Assembly (NCBI GenBank): GCA_035507035.1
Contig: DATJOJ010000074.1
Location: forward strand, 1-64,000
Length of the DNA stretch: 64,000 bases
Reading direction: 5' to 3'
Source of the DNA: DATJOJ01 sp035507035
GTDB taxonomy: Bacteria; Acidobacteriota; Terriglobia; Terriglobales; Acidobacteriaceae
Shown: piece by piece, positions 35,949-43,515 of the stretch
Layout: each line of letters starts with the position of its first letter
Position numbering within the stretch: the stretch's first letter is position 1
Made by a program: the position numbers and the translations under genes
Notes under the pieces: generated by a model
Seen by the model: only the letters and a program-made list of their open reading frames with translations
Databases searched by the model: none
What the model was told of the DNA's origin: nothing

Positions 35949-36827
35949 TTAGTCCGCCGCCGCCGAGGCCGTGTACCTCGCTCCAATTTCCGCTGTCGCC
36001 CGCAGCAGCACGTCAAGCGGCTTGAGCGCTGGCAACTCTGCCCCCCTCGATTTCAGTGCTTCGACTACTTTCTCCGTAGGCACATTCCCCACCAACGCAT
36101 CCTGCGCAAACGGGCATCCGCCGAGCCCGCCCAGCGCCGCATCGAATCTCCGACAGCCGGCATCGTAGGCTGCCAATACCTTCGCCGCTGCCTGTTCCGG
36201 CCGACTGTGCAGATGAACGCCAATCTCGAGATACTCATACTTCGCCATCACGGCAGAAACTAATTCGCCGGTCTCTTTCGGCCCGGCGTGACCCACCGTA
36301 TCCGCCAGGGAAATCATTCGGATTCCGGTTGACTCCAGCACATCCACCGCATTGACGATCTCTTCGATACTCCAGGCATCTCCGTAAGGATTGCCAAATG
36401 CCATGGAGACGTACGCAACCACATCGAGCCCAGCGTCCTCGGCTTTTTCTTTAACCGCCTCCAGTTGATCGAGGGCTTCTTCGAGCGTCTGATGCTGATT
36501 GTTCTTCAGGAATGTTGGCGAAACCGAATACGGAAAGCCAAGCGTAGTCACGGCATTTGAGCTGATCGCACGTTGCGCGCCCTTTTCATTGACCACAATG
36601 CCGATAATCTCGACATCATCCGGCGGATCCAGTTCTTTCAGCACCTCTTCCGAATCCGCCATCTGCGGCACCGCTTTCGGCGACACAAACGAAACCGCAT
36701 CGATATGCTTGAAACCAGCGCTGATCAAGGCCTTCAGATAGTCTACTTTCAGATGCGCAGGAATCTGCCCTTTCAGCCCCTGCCAGGCATCTCTTGGACA
36801 CTCAATCAATTTAACTGTTTCAGGCAT
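35949..36827 (-). CDS. Hydroxymethylglutaryl-CoA lyase
   Basis: A 292-residue TIM-barrel lyase of the HMGL/DRE-TIM family that splits HMG-CoA into acetoacetate and acetyl-CoA, the last step of leucine degradation. ATG 36827 is chosen because the earlier in-frame start adds only residues outside the domain. The catalytic Arg-Asp pair is in LIECPRDAWQGLKG; the metal-ligand HxH is GVHLHSRPEQ; the Cys loop is GGLGGCPFA, followed by GNV. The ECPRDAxQG form is that of a divergent clade seen in Bacteroidota and Acidobacteriota rather than the DGLQNE form. Confidence 0.87.
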   Translation of the reverse strand: MPETVKLIECPRDAWQGLKGQIPAHLKVDYLKALISAGFKHIDAVSFVSPKAVPQMADSEEVLKELDPPDDVEIIGIVVNEKGAQRAISSNAVTTLGFPYSVSPTFLKNNQHQTLEEALDQLEAVKEKAEDAGLDVVAYVSMAFGNPYGDAWSIEEIVNAVDVLESTGIRMISLADTVGHAGPKETGELVSAVMAKYEYLEIGVHLHSRPEQAAAKVLAAYDAGCRRFDAALGGLGGCPFAQDALVGNVPTEKVVEALKSRGAELPALKPLDVLLRATAEIGARYTASAAAD

Positions 36828-36834
36828 AAGAACC

Positions 36835-36906
36835 AGCCACGGAGTTTCACGGATCAACACGGACAACAATCATCAAATCCGTGAGAATCCGTGCAAATCC
36901 GTGGCT
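36835..36906. repeat. Palindromic CACGGAT repeat inside the operon
   Basis: AGCCACGGAGTTTCACGG (from 36835) is an imperfect inverted copy, about 30 bases long, of the CCGTG-rich segment ending CCGTGGCT at 36906, separated by about 11 bases. Each arm contains three CACGGAT-like words. It fills the 77-base gap between the carboxylase and HMG-CoA lyase genes and overlaps the carboxylase stop. Confidence 0.65.
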
Positions 36907-38614
36907 ACGTTTGTAAAACACCGACTTTGAACTCCGGCACATCCGGATTCAGCGCCGCCGCCTCGAGCGCCTGCGCGATCGCATCTCGCGTCTCCAGCGG
37001 ATCGATAATCTTGTCAATCCACAATCTCGCCGCACCATAGCGCGGGTCGGTCTGCTCGTCATACGTCCGCTTCACCGAGTCGTACAGTTCCTTCTTTTCT
37101 TCGTCGCTGAGATGCTTCCCCCCGCGTTCCAACTGGCGAATCTTAATCTCGACCAGGGTTCCTGCAGCCGAGTCACCACTCATTACCGCGTACCGTGCTG
37201 TCGGCCAGGCGAATACAAATCGGGGATCGTAAGCCTTTCCGCACATCGCATAGTGTCCGGCCCCGAACGACCCGCCGATAATCACCGTGATCTTGGGCAC
37301 GACCGAATTCGAAACCGCATTCACCATCTTGGCGCCGGCCTTGATAATCCCGCTCCACTCCGCGTCACGCCCCACCATGAATCCGTTGACGTCATGAAAA
37401 AACACCAACGGGATTAAGTTCTGATTGCAATCCATGATGAATCGCGCGGCCTTCTCCGCCGATTCGGTATAAATCACGCCGCCAAACTCCATGCGCTTAT
37501 GACCTTCATGGTTGGTTGCCTGCGCATGCAGTTTTTGATTGGCCACAATTCCGACGGCAAATCCTCCAATGCGCGCATACCCACACAATATCGTTTTGCC
37601 ATATTCGCTTTTGTACTCTTCGAAGCGGCTGCCATCGACAATGCGGGCAATAATCTCTTTCGTATCGTAGGGCCGGGCTGGCGACGAGTCGTAAATACCG
37701 TAAATTTCTTCCGCCGAAAGCACCGGAGGGTCCGGCTTCTTGCGGTCCCACGGCGATTGTCGCCGGTAGCCCCACTTCTCAACGATGGTTCGAATCCGCG
37801 CGATGCAAGCTTCGTCGTTCGGCTCGCGAAAATCCACCGTCCCGCTGATGGCAGAGTGCATCGCCGCGCCACCGAGTTCTTCCGCCGAGGCTTTTTGCCC
37901 AATCGCTGCTTGCACCAAGGCTGGCCCGGCGAGAAATAGCCCGCTGCCATCGGTCATTAAAACGTGATCGCACATCACCGGCAAATATCCGCCGCCCGCG
38001 ACGCACATCCCCATAATTGCCGCAATCTGCGCAATTCCCATCGCCGACATGACCGCATTGTTGCGAAACACGCGGCCGAAGTCGTCGGTGTCGGGAAACA
38101 CGTCTTCCTGCAGCGGCAGAAATACACCCGCCGAGTCCACCAAGTAAATCGTTGGAATGCGGTTCTCAATGGCAATATTCTGTGCCCGAATCACTTTTTT
38201 GGACGTCATCGGGAAAAACGCGCCCGCCTTGACCGTCGCATCGTTGGCAATAATCATTACCAGCCGGGTGTGAATGCGTCCCAGTCCCGTAATCACGCCT
38301 GCCGCTGCCGCTCCGCCCCATTCTTCATACATCCCATAAGCAGCATAAGAGCCGAGTTCGAAGAATGATCCCGAATCTACCAGCAGGTGAATGCGTTCCC
38401 GTGCCGTCAGCCGTCCTTTGCTGTGCTGGCTGTCAATCGCTTTATGGCCGCCGCCCTCGCGGATCTTTTCTTCTTCATTCCGGATCTGCGACACCAGATC
38501 GGCCAGGAAGCGCATGTTCGCCTCAAAACGGGGCGAGGTCGGATCGACGCGGGTCTCGATCGCGCCAGTAGTTTTAGGCACAGTGGAATCGATACGGTCA
38601 GGCATGAAGGGCAA
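36905..38614 (-). CDS. Acyl-CoA carboxylase beta (carboxyltransferase) subunit, methylcrotonyl-CoA type
   Basis: A 569-residue carboxyltransferase. It has the two crotonase-fold halves (about 50-290 and 300-560). The N-terminal blocks GRLTARERIHLLVD, VDSAGVFLPLQEDVFPD and FGRVFRNNAVMSAMG match MccB-type beta subunits, and GAKMVNAVSNSVVPK with GGSFGAGHYAMCG forms the CoA pocket. It transfers carboxyl groups from biotin to an acyl-CoA, most likely 3-methylcrotonyl-CoA given its neighbours. The biotin-carrying alpha subunit is not in the window, so it must be encoded elsewhere. Geranyl-CoA is an alternative substrate. Confidence 0.85.
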   Translation of the reverse strand: MPFMPDRIDSTVPKTTGAIETRVDPTSPRFEANMRFLADLVSQIRNEEEKIREGGGHKAIDSQHSKGRLTARERIHLLVDSGSFFELGSYAAYGMYEEWGGAAAAGVITGLGRIHTRLVMIIANDATVKAGAFFPMTSKKVIRAQNIAIENRIPTIYLVDSAGVFLPLQEDVFPDTDDFGRVFRNNAVMSAMGIAQIAAIMGMCVAGGGYLPVMCDHVLMTDGSGLFLAGPALVQAAIGQKASAEELGGAAMHSAISGTVDFREPNDEACIARIRTIVEKWGYRRQSPWDRKKPDPPVLSAEEIYGIYDSSPARPYDTKEIIARIVDGSRFEEYKSEYGKTILCGYARIGGFAVGIVANQKLHAQATNHEGHKRMEFGGVIYTESAEKAARFIMDCNQNLIPLVFFHDVNGFMVGRDAEWSGIIKAGAKMVNAVSNSVVPKITVIIGGSFGAGHYAMCGKAYDPRFVFAWPTARYAVMSGDSAAGTLVEIKIRQLERGGKHLSDEEKKELYDSVKRTYDEQTDPRYGAARLWIDKIIDPLETRDAIAQALEAAALNPDVPEFKVGVLQT

Positions 38615-38683
38615 TCCAGAACTAGTTACGGTAAATCAGGCGAGCGAGAGTGCGCAAATGGACGCTTGCATCAAGAGATGCCG

Positions 38684-39100
38684 TCATCCGGCGGGAACAC
38701 CGCGCGGCTTGACGTTAGCACGAATGAATTGCACGATCTCATCCATCGCCGTGCCGGGTTGGAATACGGCTGCGACGCCTACGTTCTTCATGCGCTCCAG
38801 GTCTTGATCCGGAATAATTCCACCGACGATGACAATCACATCGTCCATCTGGTTCTGCCGCAGCAAATCCATTACCCGCGGCACGATGGCATTGTGCGCG
38901 CCGGAAAGAATTGAAAGACCGATAACGTCAACGTCCTCTTGCAGCGACGCATTGACAATCATCTCCGGAGTCTGGCGCAGGCCGGTATAGATCACTTCCA
39001 TGCCGGCATCGCGCAGCGCGCGCGCAATCACTTTGGCGCCGCGGTCGTGCCCATCCAGGCCGGGCTTGGCCACCAGCACGCGGATCTTCTGTTCAGCCAT
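38684..39100 (-). CDS. B12-binding subunit of an acyl-CoA mutase
   Basis: A 138-residue stand-alone cobalamin-binding domain. ATG 39100 is chosen because the conserved strand [16 protein letters not shown] starts there; upstream in-frame codons look non-coding. The DxHxxG motif (D16, H18, G21) holds the His that replaces the lower axial ligand of adenosylcobalamin. [11 protein letters not shown] is the SxL loop and VGGIIPDQD the GG loop. It pairs with the large subunit at 39986-41776, with a DNA glycosylase gene between them. Confidence 0.9.
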   Translation of the reverse strand: MAEQKIRVLVAKPGLDGHDRGAKVIARALRDAGMEVIYTGLRQTPEMIVNASLQEDVDVIGLSILSGAHNAIVPRVMDLLRQNQMDDVIVIVGGIIPDQDLERMKNVGVAAVFQPGTAMDEIVQFIRANVKPRGVPAG

Positions 39101-39258
39101 CGACTCTATTCTACCCACAGTGGGCACAGCAGGAACACAGAAAAGTCGGAGCAAGTAAAGAGGCGGAAGTCCGAATGCAGAATTACCCTGCTACGTGCGG
39201 AAGGCCCGCGACTTAACTTCTGCACTCTTAATTCTTCATTCTGCATTCGAAAACTTCC
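39100..39258. repeat. Word-like spacer with TTCTGCATTC/AATTCTTCATTC runs
   Basis: A non-coding spacer upstream of the B12-subunit gene. At 39219-39250 it has reiterated, near-tandem words of the CTTAATTCTTCATTCTGCATTC type. The similar spacer 39903-39985 carries CTTCTAACTTGTTACTTCTGGCTTC. These are degenerate low-complexity repeats rather than genes. Confidence 0.4.
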
Positions 39259-39858
39259 CTACATCGTCTTCGTATCCATGCTCTTCCACAGATACCAGCA
39301 GGCGATGCTGCGATACGGCTCCCAAGGCTTGGCAATCCTTTCCATGATGGCCGGTTTCGGCATTTTCCTCTTGTTGTAGTGCTTCTTGATCGCCATCTGC
39401 ACCCCAAAATCGCCTGTTGGGAGAATGTTTGGCCGCTTCAGGGTAAACATCAGAAACATCTGCGCCGTCCACACGCCCACACCCTTTACCTGCGTCAAGT
39501 GCTCGATTACTTCTTCGTCCGGTAGTTCATGCAGTTTGCTGAAATCAAGCTGCCCTGAGGCCGCGCGTTCAGCCATATCGCGCAAATACGAGGACTTCTG
39601 CTTCGACAGACCCACCGAACGCATCTGCTCGCCTGTCAACTTTAGAATTCCCGCCGGCGTCAGCGGATTACCCGCCAAAGCAGCGAAGCGGTTGAAGATT
39701 GTCAGGGCAGCGGTGCCGTTTAGCTGCTGGTAAACGATCGCTTCCGCCAGGCTGTGAAACTCCGGTGGCCCGTACTCAATGCGGCACGGCCCAATGCGCT
39801 TGATGATGGCTGCCATCACCGGATCAGACTTTTTCAAATGATTGATGGCCTTCCGCAT
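39259..39858 (-). CDS. HhH-GPD superfamily DNA glycosylase (3-methyladenine glycosylase II type)
   Basis: A 199-residue protein; ATG 39858 begins the domain and removes an upstream extension that reads as spacer. The substrate-pocket helices (SLAEAIVYQQLNGTAALTIFNRF) lead to the helix-hairpin-helix (LTQVKGVGVWTAQMFLMFTLKRPNILPTGDFGVQ), where the VKGVG hairpin binds the DNA backbone and the Asp in PTGDFG is the catalytic residue. These enzymes remove alkylated purines. It is a short AlkA-like form without an N-terminal domain. It sits between two mutase subunit genes with no obvious metabolic link. Confidence 0.88.
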   Translation of the reverse strand: MRKAINHLKKSDPVMAAIIKRIGPCRIEYGPPEFHSLAEAIVYQQLNGTAALTIFNRFAALAGNPLTPAGILKLTGEQMRSVGLSKQKSSYLRDMAERAASGQLDFSKLHELPDEEVIEHLTQVKGVGVWTAQMFLMFTLKRPNILPTGDFGVQMAIKKHYNKRKMPKPAIMERIAKPWEPYRSIACWYLWKSMDTKTM

Positions 39859-39985
39859 GGAAATTTCGACGTAACTCAGAAGCTGAGGATAGCAGAGGCG
39901 GCCTCGCAATTCAGAAGGAAGAAATCAGAATTCAAAAGTTCAACTGTCACTTCTAACTTGTTACTTCTGGCTTCTAAATTCGCGA

Positions 39986-41776
39986 TTACGTGATGCTCGT
40001 CTCCGTATACGTCCCGTACACTTCGCGCAGCGCCTCAGAAATTTCGCCCACCGTTGCATAGGCCCGCACTGCATCAATGATGTACGGCATCGTATTCGCG
40101 TCGGCGACCTTGCCGTTTCCCGCTTTCGGCTCCTGCGCCGCTGCTTTTTTCAGCGCACCCAAACGCCGCTTCACTTCTTCATTCGATCGCCGCGCCCGCA
40201 ACTCTTTGAGCTTCGCCGTTTGCTGCTGCGCAACGGTTTCGTCGATGTACAGAATATTCGGGGATTCTTCTTCAATCGTGAAATCATTCACGCCCACGAC
40301 GACTTTTTCCTTTGCTTCGACCGCCCTCTGATATTGATAGGCTGACTCTGCGATCTCCTTTTGCGGATATCCCTGCTCGATCGCCTTCACCATGCCGCCA
40401 AGCGCATCCAGCTTCTCGAAATAATCGAACGCGCCCTTTTCCATGTCGCAGGTGAATCGCTCCACGAAATACGAACCACCCAGTGGATCGACCGTGTGGG
40501 TAACGCCCGTCTCATAAGCGATGATTTGCTGCGTGCGCAGCGCAATTCTCGCCGCCTCTTCCGTGGGCAAAGCCAAAGCTTCGTCGTAAGAGTCGGTATG
40601 CAGCGATTGGGTTCCACCCAATACTGCCGAAAGCGCCTGCAGCGCCACCCGCGCGATATTGTTCATCGGTTGCTGCGCCGGCAGCGAAACTCCCGCAGTT
40701 TGTGTATGGAATCTCAGCAACCAGGTGCGCTGATTCTTCGCTGCAAACCGGTCTTTCATCACGCGATACCAGATCTTTCGCGCCGCACGGTATTTCGCAA
40801 TCTCCTCAAAGAAGTCGCTGTGCGCATTGAAGAAAAAGCTCAGGCGGGGGCCAAATTCATCGACGTCCAATCCGCGCCGCCGCGCCCATTCCACATACTC
40901 CACGCCGTCGTAGAGCGTGAATGCCAATTCCTGCAGCGCCGTCGATCCCGCCTCGCGAATGTGATATCCGCTGACCGAAATCGTGTTAAATTTCGGCGTC
41001 AGCTTCGAACCAAACTCGAACGTGTCCACCACCAGTCGCATCGAGGGCGCCGGCGGATAAATGTATTCTTTCTGCGCGATGTACTCTTTGAGAATGTCGT
41101 TCTGAATAGTGCCGGAAATCTTCTTCCAGTCGGCCCCTTGTTTCTCTGCAACTACCAGGTACATGGCCCAGATGACCGACGCGGGCGAGTTGATCGTCAT
41201 CGAGACCGTGGTTTTTTCGAGATCGATGCCGCCAAATAGAATCTCCATATCTTCCAGCGAATCGATCGCCACGCCGCACTTGCCCACTTCCCCTTCGCTC
41301 GCCGGATGGTCGGAGTCGTACCCCATCAATGTCGGTAAATCGAACGCAACCGACAAGCCTCCGCCGCCATGATCGAGTAAATATTTGTAACGTTTGTTTG
41401 TTTCTTCCGGAGACGCGAAGCCGGAGAACTGCCGCATGGTAAACAATCGTCCGCGGTACCCGGTGGCGTGAATACCGCGCGTAAACGGCGGTTGGCCGGG
41501 ATAACCGAGATATTGTTCGTAATTCCAATCCGCCGGATAATCGGCAGCCGTGTAGAGACGACGAATGGGAACGTTGGAAATCGTCGTGAATCGGGCGTTT
41601 CCGTTTTCGTCGAGATTTGTGCCCGTCGGGGCGCCAATCGGCCGCTCGGGAGCCTTTTCTAGCGTCGGCGCCAGCGTCTTTTCAGCCCACTGCTTTTCGG
41701 ATTGCGAGGGACTCCGCCCCTCAAAGATCTCTGCGATCGGACTTTCCGCGACGTCCGGCGTTTTCTTTTCAGCCAT
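39986..41776 (-). CDS. Large subunit of a B12-dependent acyl-CoA mutase (isobutyryl-CoA mutase-like)
   Basis: A 596-residue catalytic subunit; ATG 41776 has GGGTGAG upstream. The TIM-barrel blocks are clear: [67 protein letters not shown] and [19 protein letters not shown]. These enzymes rearrange the carbon skeleton of acyl-CoAs. The position that is Arg207 in methylmalonyl-CoA mutase is Gln235 here (in KEYIAQKEY), and Tyr89 is retained as Tyr107. Gln at this site is what isobutyryl-CoA mutase has. There is no fused B12 domain; the small subunit is encoded downstream. Confidence 0.85.
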   Translation of the reverse strand: MAEKKTPDVAESPIAEIFEGRSPSQSEKQWAEKTLAPTLEKAPERPIGAPTGTNLDENGNARFTTISNVPIRRLYTAADYPADWNYEQYLGYPGQPPFTRGIHATGYRGRLFTMRQFSGFASPEETNKRYKYLLDHGGGGLSVAFDLPTLMGYDSDHPASEGEVGKCGVAIDSLEDMEILFGGIDLEKTTVSMTINSPASVIWAMYLVVAEKQGADWKKISGTIQNDILKEYIAQKEYIYPPAPSMRLVVDTFEFGSKLTPKFNTISVSGYHIREAGSTALQELAFTLYDGVEYVEWARRRGLDVDEFGPRLSFFFNAHSDFFEEIAKYRAARKIWYRVMKDRFAAKNQRTWLLRFHTQTAGVSLPAQQPMNNIARVALQALSAVLGGTQSLHTDSYDEALALPTEEAARIALRTQQIIAYETGVTHTVDPLGGSYFVERFTCDMEKGAFDYFEKLDALGGMVKAIEQGYPQKEIAESAYQYQRAVEAKEKVVVGVNDFTIEEESPNILYIDETVAQQQTAKLKELRARRSNEEVKRRLGALKKAAAQEPKAGNGKVADANTMPYIIDAVRAYATVGEISEALREVYGTYTETSIT

Positions 41777-41835
41777 GCTCACCCCGTTTAATTAGATGAT
41801 AGGGGCATTTCCGCCGTTTGGGCAAGATGACGATA

Positions 41836-42696
41836 TTACCCGTTGGAAACGCCTGTTTTTCTCGCTAATTCCCAGGCCTTGGCATACTTCCATGAGACGT
41901 AAACCGAGTGATAGAGATGAAGCAGCAGGCCCTCCCGGCCATCGAGGAAGCCTAGACGAAAAAAATAGTTGTAGATGAAGGTCAGCAACGGACGGGTCAC
42001 GATGTCACTCACGCTGAACCGGCGATATCCCTTTGCAACCGCTACCTCCGCTCCGGACGACGAGTAACTGTTCATGTGATTAATGTAGCCGCGCAGGGTC
42101 GGGTAAGCGTGATGCAGCATGGCGTGGTTAAGTCGGCCAACACCGACGGAACTCGGGAGCTTAATCGTAGGATGCGCACCATATTCCTCGAACTTGCCCG
42201 CGCCTCGCCGAATCAGCCGCAGCTTGGGATCGGGATAAAATCCCCCATGCCGGATCCATCGCCCTAAAAAGAAATTCTTCCGCGGAATCCAATAGCCAAC
42301 CAGCGAGGAATCCGCAGCGATCGCCGCTGCAATTTCCGTCGCCAGTTCCGGTTCCAGTGCCTCATCCGCATCCAACTGCAGCACCCAATCGCCACTCGCC
42401 TTGTCCATCGCCGAATTTTTCTGCGCCGCGAAGCCCTTCCATGGCTCGCTGAAAATCTTTGCCCCAAAAGACCGCGCAATTTCCAGTGTCCGGTCCGTCG
42501 ATCCCGAATCCACCACAATAATCTCGCCGCGACCGTCGCGGACCAGCGGCATCACGCTTTCCAGCGTGCCCGGCAAATTGGCCTCTTCATCCTGGGTGAT
42601 CAAAACCACTGAAAGGCTCACGCGCAAAGGATAAACTGAGTCCTGCTCGCCCAACACAAAAAAGCGTACTGGACTACGACTCGATATGGACACCAC
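41836..42696 (-). CDS. Family 2 glycosyltransferase, LPS-core beta-glucosyltransferase type
   Basis: A 286-residue GT-A enzyme. The conserved start SVVLITQDEEANLPGTLES is followed by VVDSGSTDRTLEI, AAQKNSAMDKASGDWVLQLDADE with the metal-binding DxD-like Asp residues, and DPKLRLIRRGAGKFEE in the acceptor part. The layout matches WaaE/KdtX-type enzymes that add a hexose to the inner LPS core on the cytoplasmic side of the inner membrane. The start is uncertain: residues 1-23 from ATG 42696 look unlike the family, and TTG 42627 or GTG 42621 may be the true start. The longest form would overlap the divergent gene by 11 bases. Confidence 0.83.
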   Translation of the reverse strand: MVSISSRSPVRFFVLGEQDSVYPLRVSLSVVLITQDEEANLPGTLESVMPLVRDGRGEIIVVDSGSTDRTLEIARSFGAKIFSEPWKGFAAQKNSAMDKASGDWVLQLDADEALEPELATEIAAAIAADSSLVGYWIPRKNFFLGRWIRHGGFYPDPKLRLIRRGAGKFEEYGAHPTIKLPSSVGVGRLNHAMLHHAYPTLRGYINHMNSYSSSGAEVAVAKGYRRFSVSDIVTRPLLTFIYNYFFRLGFLDGREGLLLHLYHSVYVSWKYAKAWELARKTGVSNG

Positions 42697-43492
42697 CGCC
42701 GCCGCCGCCGCGCCGGCTCACGACGACGCCCTTACCATCTGCGCCATTAGCATTCTGGCTTTCATCCTCGCCGACGTGTTGCATGAAGCCGTTGGTCACG
42801 CCTTGTTGGCACTTCTGACTGGCGCGCAGTCCGGCGTACTCAGCACAACGGCGTGGTCGAGTTCGTTTGACTCCCGTCTGGTAGCTGCCGGTGGAACGTT
42901 GGTCAATCTGGCTGCAGGCCTGATTTTCTGGATCGCGTTGAGAAGCGCGAACAATGCGGGCATCGCTACTCGCCTTTTCCTCCTCCTGACCTGTGCGTTC
43001 AACTTATTTACCGGTACCGGATATTTCTTTTTTTCCGGTGTCACCGACTTCGGGGACTGGGCCGCGGTGATCGCGCCCATGCACCCACATTGGCTTTGGC
43101 GAACTCTGCTCATCTTTGTCGGCATGGGCGCCTATTACGGTGCCGTGCTCGCCGTCGGATATGGAGTCGTCCGCTATACGGGCGTTGCAGCGAATGATCG
43201 CACTCGCTTGCGAAAACTTTTGTTCCTCCCCTATTTTTCCGCTATCGCGATTGCAATAGCAGGCGGGCTGTTGAACCCCGTCGGATTTTCGTTAGTTTGG
43301 CAGTCGGCGCTTCCCGCGACCGCCGGCGCCAATTCAGGTCTTCTGTGGCTGCAATACTATATTCCCTCCAGAACGACGCCGCAGGGTCCGCCGCTCGCCC
43401 TTAACCGCAACTATGCCTGGATCGCCGTTGCGGTGATCTGCAGCTTCTTATTTGTCGCTCTACTGGGACCAGGTATCGCGCTTCGCCGTTAG
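42686..43492 (+). CDS. Polytopic membrane protein with HExxGH motif, hypothetical
   Basis: A 268-residue membrane protein with seven or so hydrophobic segments. Near the first segment it carries HEAVGHALLALLTGA (H33, E34, H38): like the site-2 protease HExxH, but with one extra residue between Glu and the second His. TLVNLAAGL lies where M50 proteases have a second motif but no DG pair is obvious. It may be a divergent metallopeptidase or an inactive relative. It has no clear Shine-Dalgarno. Divergent from the glycosyltransferase. Confidence 0.55.
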   Translation: MDTTAAAAAPAHDDALTICAISILAFILADVLHEAVGHALLALLTGAQSGVLSTTAWSSSFDSRLVAAGGTLVNLAAGLIFWIALRSANNAGIATRLFLLLTCAFNLFTGTGYFFFSGVTDFGDWAAVIAPMHPHWLWRTLLIFVGMGAYYGAVLAVGYGVVRYTGVAANDRTRLRKLLFLPYFSAIAIAIAGGLLNPVGFSLVWQSALPATAGANSGLLWLQYYIPSRTTPQGPPLALNRNYAWIAVAVICSFLFVALLGPGIALRR

Positions 43493-43515
43493 AAAGTCTT
43501 GTTGCTCCCTTCCGT

